Assembly (NCBI GenBank): GCA_004194705.1
Contig: SADC01000118.1
Location: 186,001-250,000, forward strand
Direction: 5' to 3'
From: Ditylenchus dipsaci
Taxonomy: Eukaryota > Nematoda > Chromadorea > Rhabditida > Anguinidae
DNA length: 64,000 bases
The notes beneath the pieces are model-generated. The model was given only the letters and a program-made list of their open reading frames with translations, was not told the DNA's origin and did not search any database. The translations under genes and the position numbers were made by a program. Shown piece by piece: positions 21,601 to 31,418 of this stretch (position 1 is the stretch's first letter; every line of letters starts with the position of its first letter).

Positions 21601-24600
21601 CTAGTCATTGATTTTTTAACTTGGTTTCTAACACAACTATACCTAGGAAAAAAATTGAATTTCCGGGCACCACCTCAAAATTAAAGTGGGCATGCCCTTT
21701 TAAATGCTAGTATTTTTTCAATAATGGCTGCCAGAGATAAGGTGCCACCAATAAAATAGCTCTTGAAGTAACATTACGCCCTCAAATTTTACAATTTTTC
21801 TTGGTCGGAGTCTTTATTGAAACAATTTTTAAAGCTTTTTGCCAATTTCCAAAAAATCGCAAAAATTTCTTATTTTACCGGTTGCTTTAAAACAGTGAAA
21901 CTTGAAGGTATTATGTTGAAAGCCAAGTCTTAATGGTAAAATTTTTAAGCTTTGCAAAATATCCGGAATTCTAGTGATTCTGTAGACTGGATGAACAAGT
22001 TACGTTCGATAAAAAATCCAAGAGTGACCTGAAAAGTATCGGAAATAGCAGGAGTCCAACTTGAGGTTGGATATTAATATAGTTGAGGTTTGATGGTTTT
22101 TTATTTTCTCAACTTGGAATCCGGGTCAAGGATTTGAAAAAAACTGAAACGGACAGGGATTATCAAAATTGACTCAGCGAGATTCCGGGACTGGATTTTG
22201 GGTTAAATTTTTGTCTAACGGGAGGTGGTCCCGGCCGGGACCGCCTCCCGTTTCTGTTTTAATTGCCATGCTTTGCTCACAGTCCTTAGTCGAGGTCGTG
22301 GTCGAGGTCAATATCACATCGACCACTGTCGATATTCTATTTCTTCAAAAACATTCTTTTACGTGTGGAAAATATTCTGCATGATACAAAATCACCAAAA
22401 ATTAAAAAATTTAAAGTTCGATTACCCAAAATTTTGTCATTTTTTCAAATTTTTTGTCCTGATGACCTCGACCGTGACCTTGACCAACGGCTGCAAGCCA
22501 TGGTCTTGGTTCCGTGGCTTTACGATTTCTCAACATTTTTCCTTCTTTTAAAATTTTTTGCACCTAAGGCGATTCGAACCAGCAACCTGGGCCATAATTA
22601 TATGAAGTTTCACAACAAAACCCTTCCTGTAAGAATTGCCGAGAACCAGGAATGACTGGTTTTTCGAGCTTTACCAAAAGGTGTTGAATTTTTTTGCGAA
22701 GAAGCAATTAAGCATATCGAAACTTTAGTCCGTTGGGCTCAAACGCTCAGTATTCCATACTCATTCTTTCAAAACCACCTTAAACTAAGTCAAACCGCAC
22801 GATTCAGAGCGATTTATCCTATCCCACTAGAATTCTAATCACTTTAATCAGTTTTTTGCAAAAGTTTAACCCTTTTTAGTAAACCTTTAAAACACATTTT
22901 TATTGGCCTTTGGCCAATCTGGAGTGGTATACTTAGCAATTCTTGAAGGGAGAGAGCTTCATGTAGGCATTGCTCAGGTTGCTGGTTCAAATCCATCTGG
23001 GTGCACATTTTATTTATTTTCTATACGAATTTAGTACAAAATAATCCTACGGCAGTCGGGTATTTTAGTATACACTTTGTCCAAAGGCAAAAAGGTTGAA
23101 TTCTAGTCCAAAAAGCGTTTCGGTAAAACTGGTCGACCACCATTCGAAAACATGTTCAAAGCAAGCCTAAAAAGCCTAAGCCTAAGCAACACAAACCTAT
23201 TATTCGGCCTAAAATCATTTGAAAAAGATGGAATAAGCTGTTTTCGGACTAAATAAATCAATTACAGGCGTTTAGTTTGACTTTTTTGGCTGTGAGCACA
23301 CATCGACCTCGACCAAGGACTGTGAGCAAGAGGTCAAATAAAAAATAACGCGGATATTTTCGGTCATTTATAGACACGATCGGAAAAATCAGAACCCTTG
23401 CGATTTTTCGCACCAGACCTCCGAATCACATTCGGCAAAGGTTAAAAAACTGGGTTTTAAGCGGGGTTTAGAATGGAAACCAACTTTTAGGTGGCCGTTA
23501 AATGGAGGTTGACTGTTATTAGAAATTGAGCAAGTTTAACACGAGGAAGGCTGATTGTGATTTTTTTTGCTTCTAGTGTATAATTTCATTTGAAACACAA
23601 GGGTGCGGGTCCTTTTCGCGTCAATGATTGATAAAGCAGGTGAAAAAGGGTCAGAACGTACAAATTGTGCATAGTCAAAATCCAGCTGGATAGCCGATTT
23701 CAAAGATTTCAAAATCACAGTCAAATTCCGCTCATGACAAAAAAATTGATTTTGAAATTTGAATGATTAATGTCTTGAGCGGAATTTGAAATTGGACGGT
23801 AAGATTGGAATGTAAAAAGCACTTTCACACGCATGCTAAACTCGAATCCGGTGTCAAAATCATGGGTTTTACCAGTATAAAAAAAGTTACGGGAAATTCG
23901 TGTTTTATCTTATATATTACCTGGTGTAACAAAAGTTCCCGGACAACTTTTGAGCTCACTTTTTAAAAATAAAATTTAACGATGAGAAAATTCCAAAAAC
24001 AAAGTTTTGTAGCCTGAACCTCCTCTTTCAAACGGCATATTGCTTTCAGCTTGACTATTTCGGATAAGTCACCATTTGGCTCCAAACACTTGTCTGGTCA
24101 TTTTGAGAAGGTTACCAACAATTTTATCACTTTAACTGGTCAAATGTTTCATTGAATTTTAAGCGTCACTACAAAATTTTATCACCTTGCTGTAGCGCAG
24201 CTCAAGAGCTACAAAACAAATATTACAGAATGATTTTTGAAAATCTGAGTGTTGAGATATGGCCTTTTGGAAAAAACAAATTTCTTGAAAAAATGACTAA
24301 AATCCGAAAAATTGGCATAAAGTTTCATTTTGGTCATTTTGAGTGTAGGTGTAGTATGGCAATCATGGCGCATCAATTGAGAATCTGTTGCTATCCAGCT
24401 GGATTTGACCATGCACAACTTGTTACGTTCTGGACCCTTTTTTCAACAAAATATAAAAGTAAAATCAGAAAAAGTTAACAAATTCGTTGATTGGAAAAAT
24501 TTACTTTTATTTATAATAACTTTTGCAGGCAATCAAACTTTACTGAGAAGGTTGGACAAGAAACACGAAAATGAGGACAAAATACGACAACATCAATTAG

Positions 24601-24653
24601 AGATGGCCAAAATTCAATTGCAAATTTTGAAAGAAAAGAATAAAAAGGGCTAG
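18606..24653 (+). CDS. unknown coiled-coil / proline-rich protein gene (frame-broken, exons interrupted by MITEs)
   Basis: Not recognised. Coding-like blocks in order on the plus strand: MLIAEHISSKLPTDLVNELN from 18606; a shifted block with ENSNIAQLEKELK (about 18722-18764); RDRQKYAKNGGENSADKNFA and KKSEKPDYFLSSEWMHTVQD (18925-19190); LDTLPAQEVVDKDE from an acceptor at about 19539; a long helix-forming part from 19867 with KYKCDQDKEVAIHKINQTHA to about 20190; after the 994-bp element, an exon from 21262 with SQPTTELTAPTSSSFPPGVP; and a final exon 24529-24653 with KKHENEDKIRQHQLEMAK, ending in TAG. The parts are linked only by strand, order, splice-site fit and composition, so they could be more than one gene. 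The helical parts are Lys/Glu/Gln-rich, typical of coiled coils. Several one-base frame changes fit the assembly errors seen elsewhere. Confidence 0.4.
19338..19450. repeat. hairpin with TTAGGCAAGG arms
   Basis: aggttaggcaaggtaagcaa ... gtatgttaggacgg faces ccgttctaacatac ... cctagccttgcctgaa. A small foldback inside the unknown gene. Confidence 0.65.
20227..21220. mobile_element. 994-bp hAT-type non-autonomous element, copy 2
   Basis: Same termini (GGCACTATTCC ... GGAATAGCGGC), same length and nearly the same sequence as the element at 7889. Flanked by a perfect 8-bp duplication, CAAATTTC at 20219-20226 and 21221-21228. It lies between two coding-like blocks of the unknown plus-strand gene, presumably in an intron. 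The high identity of the two copies suggests recent activity. Confidence 0.88.
21345..22256. repeat. GGGATCCCG / GGTCCCGG palindrome region
   Basis: gcgggatcccgtacgggatc at 21377 is a perfect short palindrome, and AACGGGAGGTGGTCCCGGCC with its mirror spans 22216-22252. Between them, aaaagggcatgcccatgctg (21548) faces gtgggcatgcccttttaa (21687), a separate small foldback. The rest is AT-rich. Confidence 0.55.
22560..22620 (-). repeat. SINE-like fragment (GGTTGCTGGTTCGAA)
   Basis: Minus strand: aacttcatataattatggcc, then CAGGTTGCTGGTTCGAATC, a B-box-like word. The same combination of GCTTCAT and GGTTGCTGGTTC occurs at 22955-23005 and 30630-30690 on the plus strand. Confidence 0.5.
22955..23008 (+). 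repeat. SINE-like fragment (GGTTGCTGGTTCAAA)
   Basis: gagcttcatgtaggcattgc, then AGGTTGCTGGTTCAAATCC. Plus-strand relative of the fragments at 22560 and 30630. Confidence 0.5.
23009..24528. other. gene-poor stretch with degraded repeats
   Basis: GCCTAAGCCTAAGC (23167) is a short telomere-like run. ctgtagcgcagctcaagagct (near 24190) also occurs at about 63384 and 63939, beside the transposase remnant at the window end, so this part is probably a decayed relative. Frames here lack coding character. Confidence 0.4.
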
Positions 24654-24764
24654 CAGCAAACACCACTATTTGAAAATATTAAAGCCAAACCCTCGGACAC
24701 GTCAAAAAGTCCGTTCCCGCTCAAGGGAACCTGTCTCTTCCTTATCATGGGAAATGGCTAAAAT

Positions 24765-25535
24765 TGATTTCACACACCAAAATACTGATTTCCCGCAGTA
24801 AATTTATTATTTCCCGCAGTAAATTTGAATTTCAAACAAAATACTGATTTCCTGCAGTAAATTACTGATTTCCGCAGTAAATTTTGTATTCCTGCAGTAA
24901 ATTTTGCGGGAATTTGAATTTTCAGGTCAGAAAATACCTTCAACTGGTCAGAATCCACCCCAGAGTGGCCAGAAGTCCCTGAAAGTTGGTTTTTTGGGGG
25001 TTTACTAAAGGGGGGGGGGGTAAACTTTTTGCGAAAAATCGATTGAGCGGGTCAGATTTCGGGTCCGATGGGCTCAATTGCTCAGGATTCCACCCTTAAC
25101 CATTCTCAATCATCTTAAACCACGCTAAACCATCCCAAACTGCTCCACACCAGTATCTAACTACCCTAAATCAGTGCTTAGGTTGGTTTAAGATAGTTGA
25201 GAATGGTTAAGGGTGGAATCCTGAGCAATTGAGCCCATCGGACCCGAAATTTGATCCGCTCAATCGATTTTTCGCAGAAAGTTTACTCCCCCTTTAGTAA
25301 ACCCCCAAAAAACCAACTTTCAGGTGCTTCTGGCACTCTGGGGTGGGATTCTGACCAGTTGAATGTATTTTCTGACCTGAAAATTCAAATTCCCGCAAAA
25401 TTTACTGCAGGAAATACAAAATTTACTGCGGGAAATCAGTAATTTACTGCAGGAAATCAGTATTTTGTTTGAAATTCAAATTTACTGCGGGAAATAATAA
25501 ATTTACTGCGGGAAATCAGTATTTTGGTGTGTGTT
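24765..25535. repeat. foldback with TTTACTGCGGGAAATCAG tandem arms
   Basis: Arms of 4-6 TTTCCCGCAGTAAATT units (24780-24905) face the complement (25395-25525), and between them lies the ACTCCGG/CACCCTTAACC hairpin (24955-25370). The two arms match in unit order, so this is a true foldback. Confidence 0.8.
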
Positions 25536-25569
25536 TTTAGTTACAGCCATGGGAAATTCAAAGCTTTTA

Positions 25570-25855
25570 ATGCGCGGGACCACATTGATTTCGTCAATAA
25601 TAATTGTTTTGTTTGCATTTTTAATTTTGAACGCAATATTGTATTCGATATAAGTCACATTTCGTCAATGACAGTTGTGCAGCAGTGAAAGTCGGATAAG
25701 TTGTCCGATCTGGCATTGTCAAGCAGCGCCAGGCTCGACTAGTGAATGCTTCCAAATTTTTGAACAAATTTAGAAATTTATTTTCTATACCATAAGCGCA
25801 AACAAAAATAATTCGAAAATTATTATTAACAAAATGTGTGTGGTCCCGCGCCCAT
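25570..25855. mobile_element. MITE with GCGCGGGACCACA termini
   Basis: tgcgcgggaccacattgatt at the left and gtgtgtggtcccgcgccc at the right, with inner mirrored parts (aataataattgttttgtttg / aaacaaaaataattcg). About 280 bp, non-coding. Confidence 0.7.
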
Positions 25856-25989
25856 TCAAACCTTTTACAATGCTATGATAAGGAAGAGACAGGGTCTGTC
25901 ACTTTTTTACTCATCACTGTATCGAGGTTTGACTGTGGTGGCGTCAACAACAAAAAAATTTTTTTACTTTTTCAATTTATCATTTTTCA

Positions 25990-26236
25990 GATGTCAGTGG
26001 CGTTCGATATATTTTCTATTTTCAAATTTTATTTCACTCGTCAAAAAATAGCGTTTAGCCGGTATGAAAAAAATGTGAATTTATCCCTCATTATTCTCAC
26101 TTATTGTCCTGCTTATCTTCTTTCTCTTTTGATCGTGACAAATTATTATAATAAAATTTATTTAAATTGCAATATCAAACATCTTTGCTTCACTACATTT
26201 CAACACACTTCCGACAAAGCATCAAGAGAGCAATAA
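25990..26236 (+). CDS. short hypothetical ORF after a TTTTTCAG site
   Basis: The ATG directly follows ATCATTTTTCAG, a perfect nematode acceptor of the kind used for trans-splicing. The frame gives 81 residues starting MSVAFDIFSIFKFYF, with a hydrophobic stretch LIILTYCPAYLLSLLIV that could span a membrane. It is unrecognised and AT-rich, and it could be only a first exon. Low confidence that it is a real gene. Confidence 0.25.
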
Positions 26237-26394
26237 GCACTAGATAAAATTGCATATTTCGCCGAAATGCGCTAAAATGTCCTTATTTTGAGAGAATGTC
26301 CTTATTTTTTAAAAACAATTCTGGCAATCCTGCAATTACTCCATTTTTTCGAACTCCCGACATGATTTTTTTCGCAGATTCTGATCAGCGTTAA

Positions 26395-27335
26395 GAACGA
26401 AGCAAATGGCCGGTAAATATTTCGGCTCGAGGATGGGGGAGAAAAAAAGTTATAGTCACTGAATTTCATAGCTCACCCGAAATTTCACACATAAATTTCC
26501 CACAACTTTTTTCTAGTAGGCAAACCCTCAACTCTGACACCGGATTCGTGCTCACCGTAGTCGATTCGCATGTAAAACCGCCGTAACATAAAAAATTTGC
26601 TTTCGAATTTCAAATTCTCTCGATACGAAAAGTAATTCAAAAAAATCCTTATACCGTATTTTCTCTAATGAGCGCCCTCTCTGTAATTAGCCCCTCCCCT
26701 AACTTCAAGTGGTCTGAAACTTCTGTTTTCATTAACTTTAAGCTCTGTAAAAAGTGCCTGCTAGGGATTGTGAAAATCTAACAGGCACTTTTTACACAGC
26801 TTTAAAGTTAATGAAAACAAGTTTGAAAAAAATTGCCACTATCTAATTAGCGCCCCGGAGCGCTCATTAATAGGGTTGTCGAGGCCCTCGAAATTTTCGA
26901 GGCTTCGAAACTCGAAAATTTTCGAGTTTTCGAGTCTAAAACTCGAAATCGAGCCTCGGAACTCGAAAAATGACTAGAAATTTTTTTCGAGGCCTCGAGA
27001 CTCGAAAAAGGACTCGAAACTCGAAAATTTCGAGTTTTCGAATCCCCAAACTCGAAATCGAGGCCTCCACTCGACAACCTTCTCATTAGAGAAAATACGG
27101 TGATTCAATAAAAGCAGGTTTGAATCTTGAATTTGAAATTTGAAAGAAAAATTTTTATGTTAAAGCCGTTTCACATGCAAATCGACTACGCTGAGCACGA
27201 ATCCGGTGTCAGAATTAAAGATTTGCCTAGCAGAAAAAAAAAGTTTGGGAAGTCGTGTAAGCTATGAAATTCAAATGGCTATAATTTTCTCTCCTCCACT
27301 CGCGAGCCGAAATATTTTCCGGCCAACTTGCTCCG
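26395..27335. repeat. three-layer nested palindrome
   Basis: Outer arms: gacaccggattcgtgctcac (26537) faces gtgagcacgaatccggtgtc-like sequence at 27191. The middle element starts ACCGTATTTTCTCTAATGAG (26654) and ends CTCATTAGAGAAAATACGGT (27082-27101). Inside it are a stem (aaaagtgcctgctagg ... aacaggcactttt) and then a palindromic CTCGAAATTTTCGAG satellite (26872-27080) bounded by AGGGTTGTCGAGG / CTCGACAACCT, which splits the middle element's right arm. Confidence 0.8.
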
Positions 27336-27599
27336 TTCTCAAAGGGTGGGGGAACTTCCTAAACGCATCGTCTAGGTCAAAGGTTCGACTTCCACTGGCT
27401 GTTAACCTTCTTTTTTACATCCTTTAATTAACGAGTTTGGTGTCGAAATGATCCTGACACTCTTGGCTTTCCAATAAAATCGTAACCTCAGGTTTTCACA
27501 CCTACTGGACCTACTGACCTACAACCAGAGACATCTCAGTTGTTTGACTTGTGCCGAAGTTTTGATAATGACGAATCTGGGGCGTAAATCAGCATTTTG

Positions 27600-28530
27600 A
27601 GGGCGAAATAAGGGAACGGTAAATTCGCCGACAGGTATATTCGCCGACAACTCTAATTTTTCGGGAATATAAATTTCCAGTCTGAGCCAACCAAACCAAA
27701 TGGTCGTCCACTTGGAGCAATTGTTTTTTACGTTTTTCATTTTGCAAAACCTGTTTTCTGACTAATTCGGACACGCTGAAGATATTTTGACAGTGGTAAA
27801 ATACCGTTTTCTAGAATATTTTTTTCAGTTTTGGGCAATAATTGGTTTCACGAAAACCAATTATTGCCCAATACTCAAAAAATACCCGACAAAACGGCAT
27901 TTTGCTATTATCAAACCGTCTTCAGCATGTCCGAGTTAGTCCAGAAAACAGGTTTTGGAACCCAAAAACGTAAATTTTTTTTGAGTGCTTAGGGAGTGGT
28001 ACTTGGTGGTGGTGGAATGTAGTTTCAAAGTAGTGGTATCTTAATGGTAGTACTCAGTTGGCATTACCCAAGTTGTATATTAAACCATTAAAACCAAGTG
28101 GTCGTCCACTTGGATCAAAAAAATTTTTACGTTTTGGATTCCAAAACCTGTTTTCTGGACTATCTCGGACATGCTGAAGATGATTTGATAATAGTAAAAC
28201 AAGGTTTTGCATGGTATTTTTTGAGTATTGGGCAATAATTGATTTTACCAAGACTCAAGAAATACCCTACAAAACAGCATTTTGCCACTGTCAAAACCAT
28301 CTTTAACATGTCCGAATTAGTCCAGAAAACAGGTTCTGGAACATGAAAAACGTAAAAATTTTGATCCAAGTGGACGACCATTTGGTTTGGTTGGTTCAGA
28401 CTGAAAAATTTAAGTTCCTGCAAAATTAGAGTTGTCGGCGAATATACCTGTCGGCGAATTTACCTGTCGGCGAAATTACTTGTCGGCGAATTTACCTGTC
28501 GGCGAATTCGTGTCGGCGAATTTACCTAGA
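27600..28530. repeat. foldback ending in a GTCGGCGAATTTACCT tandem array
   Basis: Left: aaattcgccgacaggtatat (27619). Right: six copies of a 16-18 bp unit CTGTCGGCGAATTTAC at 28434-28527. The arms share caagtggacgaccatttggt, aaaacaggtttt and tattgggcaataatt words. Relatives of the arm sequence recur at 30060-30330 and 30480-30560. Confidence 0.75.
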
Positions 28531-28704
28531 GCCCGTAAATAAGCATTTGATCAACTTTCTGATTTGAGGGCGTAAATAATAAATTTGAGGGCGTAAATCA
28601 GCATTTTGAGGCGCAAATAATATTTAGCCGAGTAAAATAAAGAAGTGTGTAACTTCTGAAGTGTATACTATATCGAGTGTATATTGTAGCGAGAGTTGAC
28701 TGTA

Positions 28705-29114
28705 CAGTGAAACCTCGATAATCCGCCACCCCAAAAGTTCGTTCCCGCCTAGGGTCAGACACTTCTTTACCCGAATTCTGAACATTTTTGCTAGTTCTGT
28801 TTTGACAGTCTGGTTGCAAATATCGTGAGGATTCCAATTTTGCCGATCATTTTTCAGAATTATAAAAAATTTCCTCTAAAAATGCAAAACCTCGATAAAC
28901 CGTCACTTTATTTTCGAAGAGGGTGGCGGTTTATCGAGGTTTTGCTTTTTAGAGAAATTTTTATCATAGGATCGGCAAAATGGAATCCTTACGATATTTG
29001 CGACCAGACTGTCAAAACAGAACTAGCAAAAATGTTCAGAAATCGGGGTAAAAAAAGTGTCGGAACCTAGGCGGAAACGAACTTTTTGGGTGGCGGATTA
29101 TCAAGGTTTGACTG
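28705..29114. mobile_element. pogo/Tigger-like foldback (CCGCCACC type)
   Basis: TA then CAGTGAAACCTCGATAATCC; right end GGATTATCAAGGTTTGACTG. The arms share gttcgttcc, ttctgttttgacagtctggt and tttgcgaccagactgtc with the element at 18022. The central palindrome repeats the terminal phrase in modified form (cctcgataaaccgtcac / gtggcggtttatcgagg). Confidence 0.8.
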
Positions 29115-29175
29115 TTAATCTTTATTTGTGACTTTATCAATTTCTCGGAAAGCCTCTTTTAAATCAAATAAATTA

Positions 29176-29354
29176 CAGTCGAGTCTCGATTTAACGTACC
29201 CCAATTTAACGTACCCTTCGATTTAACGTACCCTAGGGCCGGTCCCTCCAATATAAACTCCGTCAAATTTACCCCCGATATAACGTACCCCTCGATTTAA
29301 CGTACCCCACCTAGGGCCGGTCTCCAGGGGGTACGTTAAATCGAGACTCGACTG
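29176..29354. mobile_element. pogo/Tigger-like MITE (179 bp)
   Basis: Flanked by TA on both sides. CAGTCGAGTCTCGATTTAAC at the left, its mirror at the right (GAGACTCGACTG). Interior of CGATTTAACGTACCC units and CTAGGGCCGGTC. Confidence 0.85.
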
Positions 29355-30629
29355 TACTCAATTTGACGAAACTTTTATCGGTGAGTATTATTCACTGAAT
29401 GAAGCTTTTTTATTTCATCATAACTTGACTCTGCCAAGTTCTTAGTAATCGTAGTGAATTGTCCCAGGTAGTGGATCGGCGCGGTAGTGAATCGTCACGA
29501 ACCGCTGAATTCCCTTTGCATGTGCTAGATTTCTACTCAATTCAAAACAAAATCATTGTGTTAGTTTTGTTTGTTTTGTGTTAGTTTACAACCTCTGACC
29601 TTTTCACCTTCATGGTGCTAAGTCGCTACGAGGTAGCAACTACAGTCAGAAACCTGAATCCCTATCTATAATCGCTATTTCGCTCAACCAACTTCTAGAA
29701 AGGGCATTGGGCGTTTCGTAACTTTTCGGTAAAATTACCGAAAAGTTACGAAACGCCTTATCATAACGCCAAGGATTTAAAATTCGAAATTCATTCTTTA
29801 TTTTTATGCAGTCGGGTGTATTTTCTTCCCTTTTTTCTCTCTCTCTAAATTTATGGTACTTTTATAACAATGCCAGTCAAACCGTGATAGTCATTTATGC
29901 CCACCTCATTTGGACCTTAGTATATCAATATGGGACTTTTCATTTTCAATATAATTTTAATGATTTTTTCCCGTCTTCTGACTATTCTTACGTCACACAA
30001 AGCGCATTTGAGAGGAGTAAAAGGATTTGTTTCTTATTTTAATGGTCCTCATATACCTGGTATGCTGAAGAAGGTTTGATAGTGGTAAAATGCCGTTTTA
30101 TAGGGTATTTTTTGAGTTATGGAACAAACCATCTTATCAAAACATCTAAAGTTATCAAACCATCTCAAGCGTGCCCGAATTAGTTTAAAAAAACAGCTTT
30201 CAAACCCGAAAAACTGAAAAAAAATTTTGCTCCAAGTGGAAGACCACTTGGTTTGGTCGCTTCAGACTAAAAATTTAAATTCCCGCAAAAGTGGTTGTAC
30301 AATTTTTTTTTGTTTTTGGGTTCCAAAACAATTTTTCTTCACTAATTCGAGCATTCGGAAGACAGTTTGACACTGGTAAAATCACGTTTTATCGAAAAAT
30401 TTTGAGTTATTTATTTATTTTTTTTTTTATCAAAACCAAGAATTTGCGATAACTAAAAAAATTTCTCAATAAAACATGATTCTACCATTGTAAAACCATC
30501 TTTAACATGCTCTAATTAGTGCAGAAAAACTGTTGCGGAACCCGAAAAAACATAAAAAAATTTTAGGCCAAAGGAACGAACACGTGGTCAGGTTGGAGCA
30601 TGGATTCTCTAAATGGAGAAAGGGTTGAT

Positions 30630-30690
30630 GTAGAGCTTCATATACGCATCACCGAGGTTGCTGGTTCGAGTTCCTCTGATTGTACACTTA
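30630..30690 (+). repeat. SINE-like fragment (GGTTGCTGGTTCGAG)
   Basis: gagcttcatatacgcatcac, then GAGGTTGCTGGTTCGAGTTCC. B-box-like word; relatives at 22560 and 22955. Confidence 0.5.
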
Positions 30691-30736
30691 ATTTTTACCC
30701 CATTTTCAATTAGCTATCTGAGTTCTGGCAGTAGGA

Positions 30737-30850
30737 ATGGTCGAGGAGTCGATTGAGGCAGTGGTCCGCTACCTCCAGGTGGACGACCAGCTGGACAGCC
30801 TTACCGGAGGGGAATTCGCTGAAGACTTATTTTGTGGAGGATCGATTTGA
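30737..30850 (+). CDS. short coding-like exon of unknown gene
   Basis: The frame MVEESIEAVVRYLQVDDQLD continues to LTGGEFAEDLFCGGSI-stop (37 residues from this ATG). It has G/C at many third positions, unlike the surrounding DNA, and TCTGGCAG or GCAGTAG just upstream could be an acceptor. It may be the last exon of a gene whose other exons were not found. A possible first exon (ATG at about 29612, then VLSRYE and a GTAGCA donor) lies about 1.1 kb upstream. Not recognised. Confidence 0.35.
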   Translation: MVEESIEAVVRYLQVDDQLDSLTGGEFAEDLFCGGSI

Positions 30851-31410
30851 AGTTTGAAACCAGTCAAATTAATCTGAGTATAAATTCACCAGTGGATGAA
30901 TTCACTTCAGCCCATAAAACCGTGTTCAGAACACGATTCTGTATAATATAAAAATATTTTAAATTACTTTCAGCTAAAAACCAAAATTTTGGATTCTGGA
31001 GGTGGACACCCATTCAGAGAAGGTACTAGATGGTGGTTCCCCTACCCAACCTACGGATATCCAGAAATTGAGAGAGAGAAAAAAAGAAAAATATACCCGA
31101 CCGCGCAAAATAAATAATGAATTTTGAATTTTCAAATCCTTGGCGTTATGATAAGGCGTTTCGTAACTTTTCGGTAATTTTACCGAAAAGTTACGAAACG
31201 ACTACGCACCCTAGAAAAGTTCACATATGGCAGAATATTTTGTTTCAAATTCCCTAAACTATTTTGAGTTCTGCCAAAAGATAGTTTTTCAAACTTTATT
31301 GTCTTCTTCTAGGCTGAAATTCTGAGCCTGTTTAATCCAGACTTTACTTGTCCGAAAATGCGTCTAATGCATAATAGACTTATAACTGTTATTATAAAAT
31401 TTACACGGAG

Positions 31411-31418
31411 AATTTCAG
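31411..31418 (+). promoter_or_regulatory. probable spliced-leader acceptor of PPP4C
   Basis: AATTTCAG ends exactly where the start codon begins. An unspliced 5' end would not need an acceptor there; in nematodes this arrangement usually marks trans-splicing. Confidence 0.6.

Larger units (their letters stand above)
22257..23345. repeat. inverted repeat with GTCGAGGTCG/CGACCTCGACC arms
   Basis: ttgctcacagtccttagtcg and aggtcgtggtcgaggtc (22271-22310) face cgacctcgaccaaggactgt gagcaa (about 23304-23330). An inner related word occurs at 22460. Two SINE-like sequences and a remnant of the ACTCCGG foldback lie inside. Confidence 0.6.
29690..31205. repeat. paired perfect palindromes CGTTTCGTAACTTTTCGG
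   Basis: A 44-bp palindrome at 29713-29757 and again at 31158-31201 in inverted context (ccaaggatttaaaattcg after the first, caaatccttggcgttatg before the second). They look like the two ends of one 1.5-kb foldback, the interior of which holds relatives of the 27.6-kb repeat and a SINE-like piece. Confidence 0.7.

Noticed and set aside
28434..28527. Possible CRISPR-like array of regular short repeats
   Set aside because: Units abut without spacers, the genome is eukaryotic, and the array is the arm of a foldback element.
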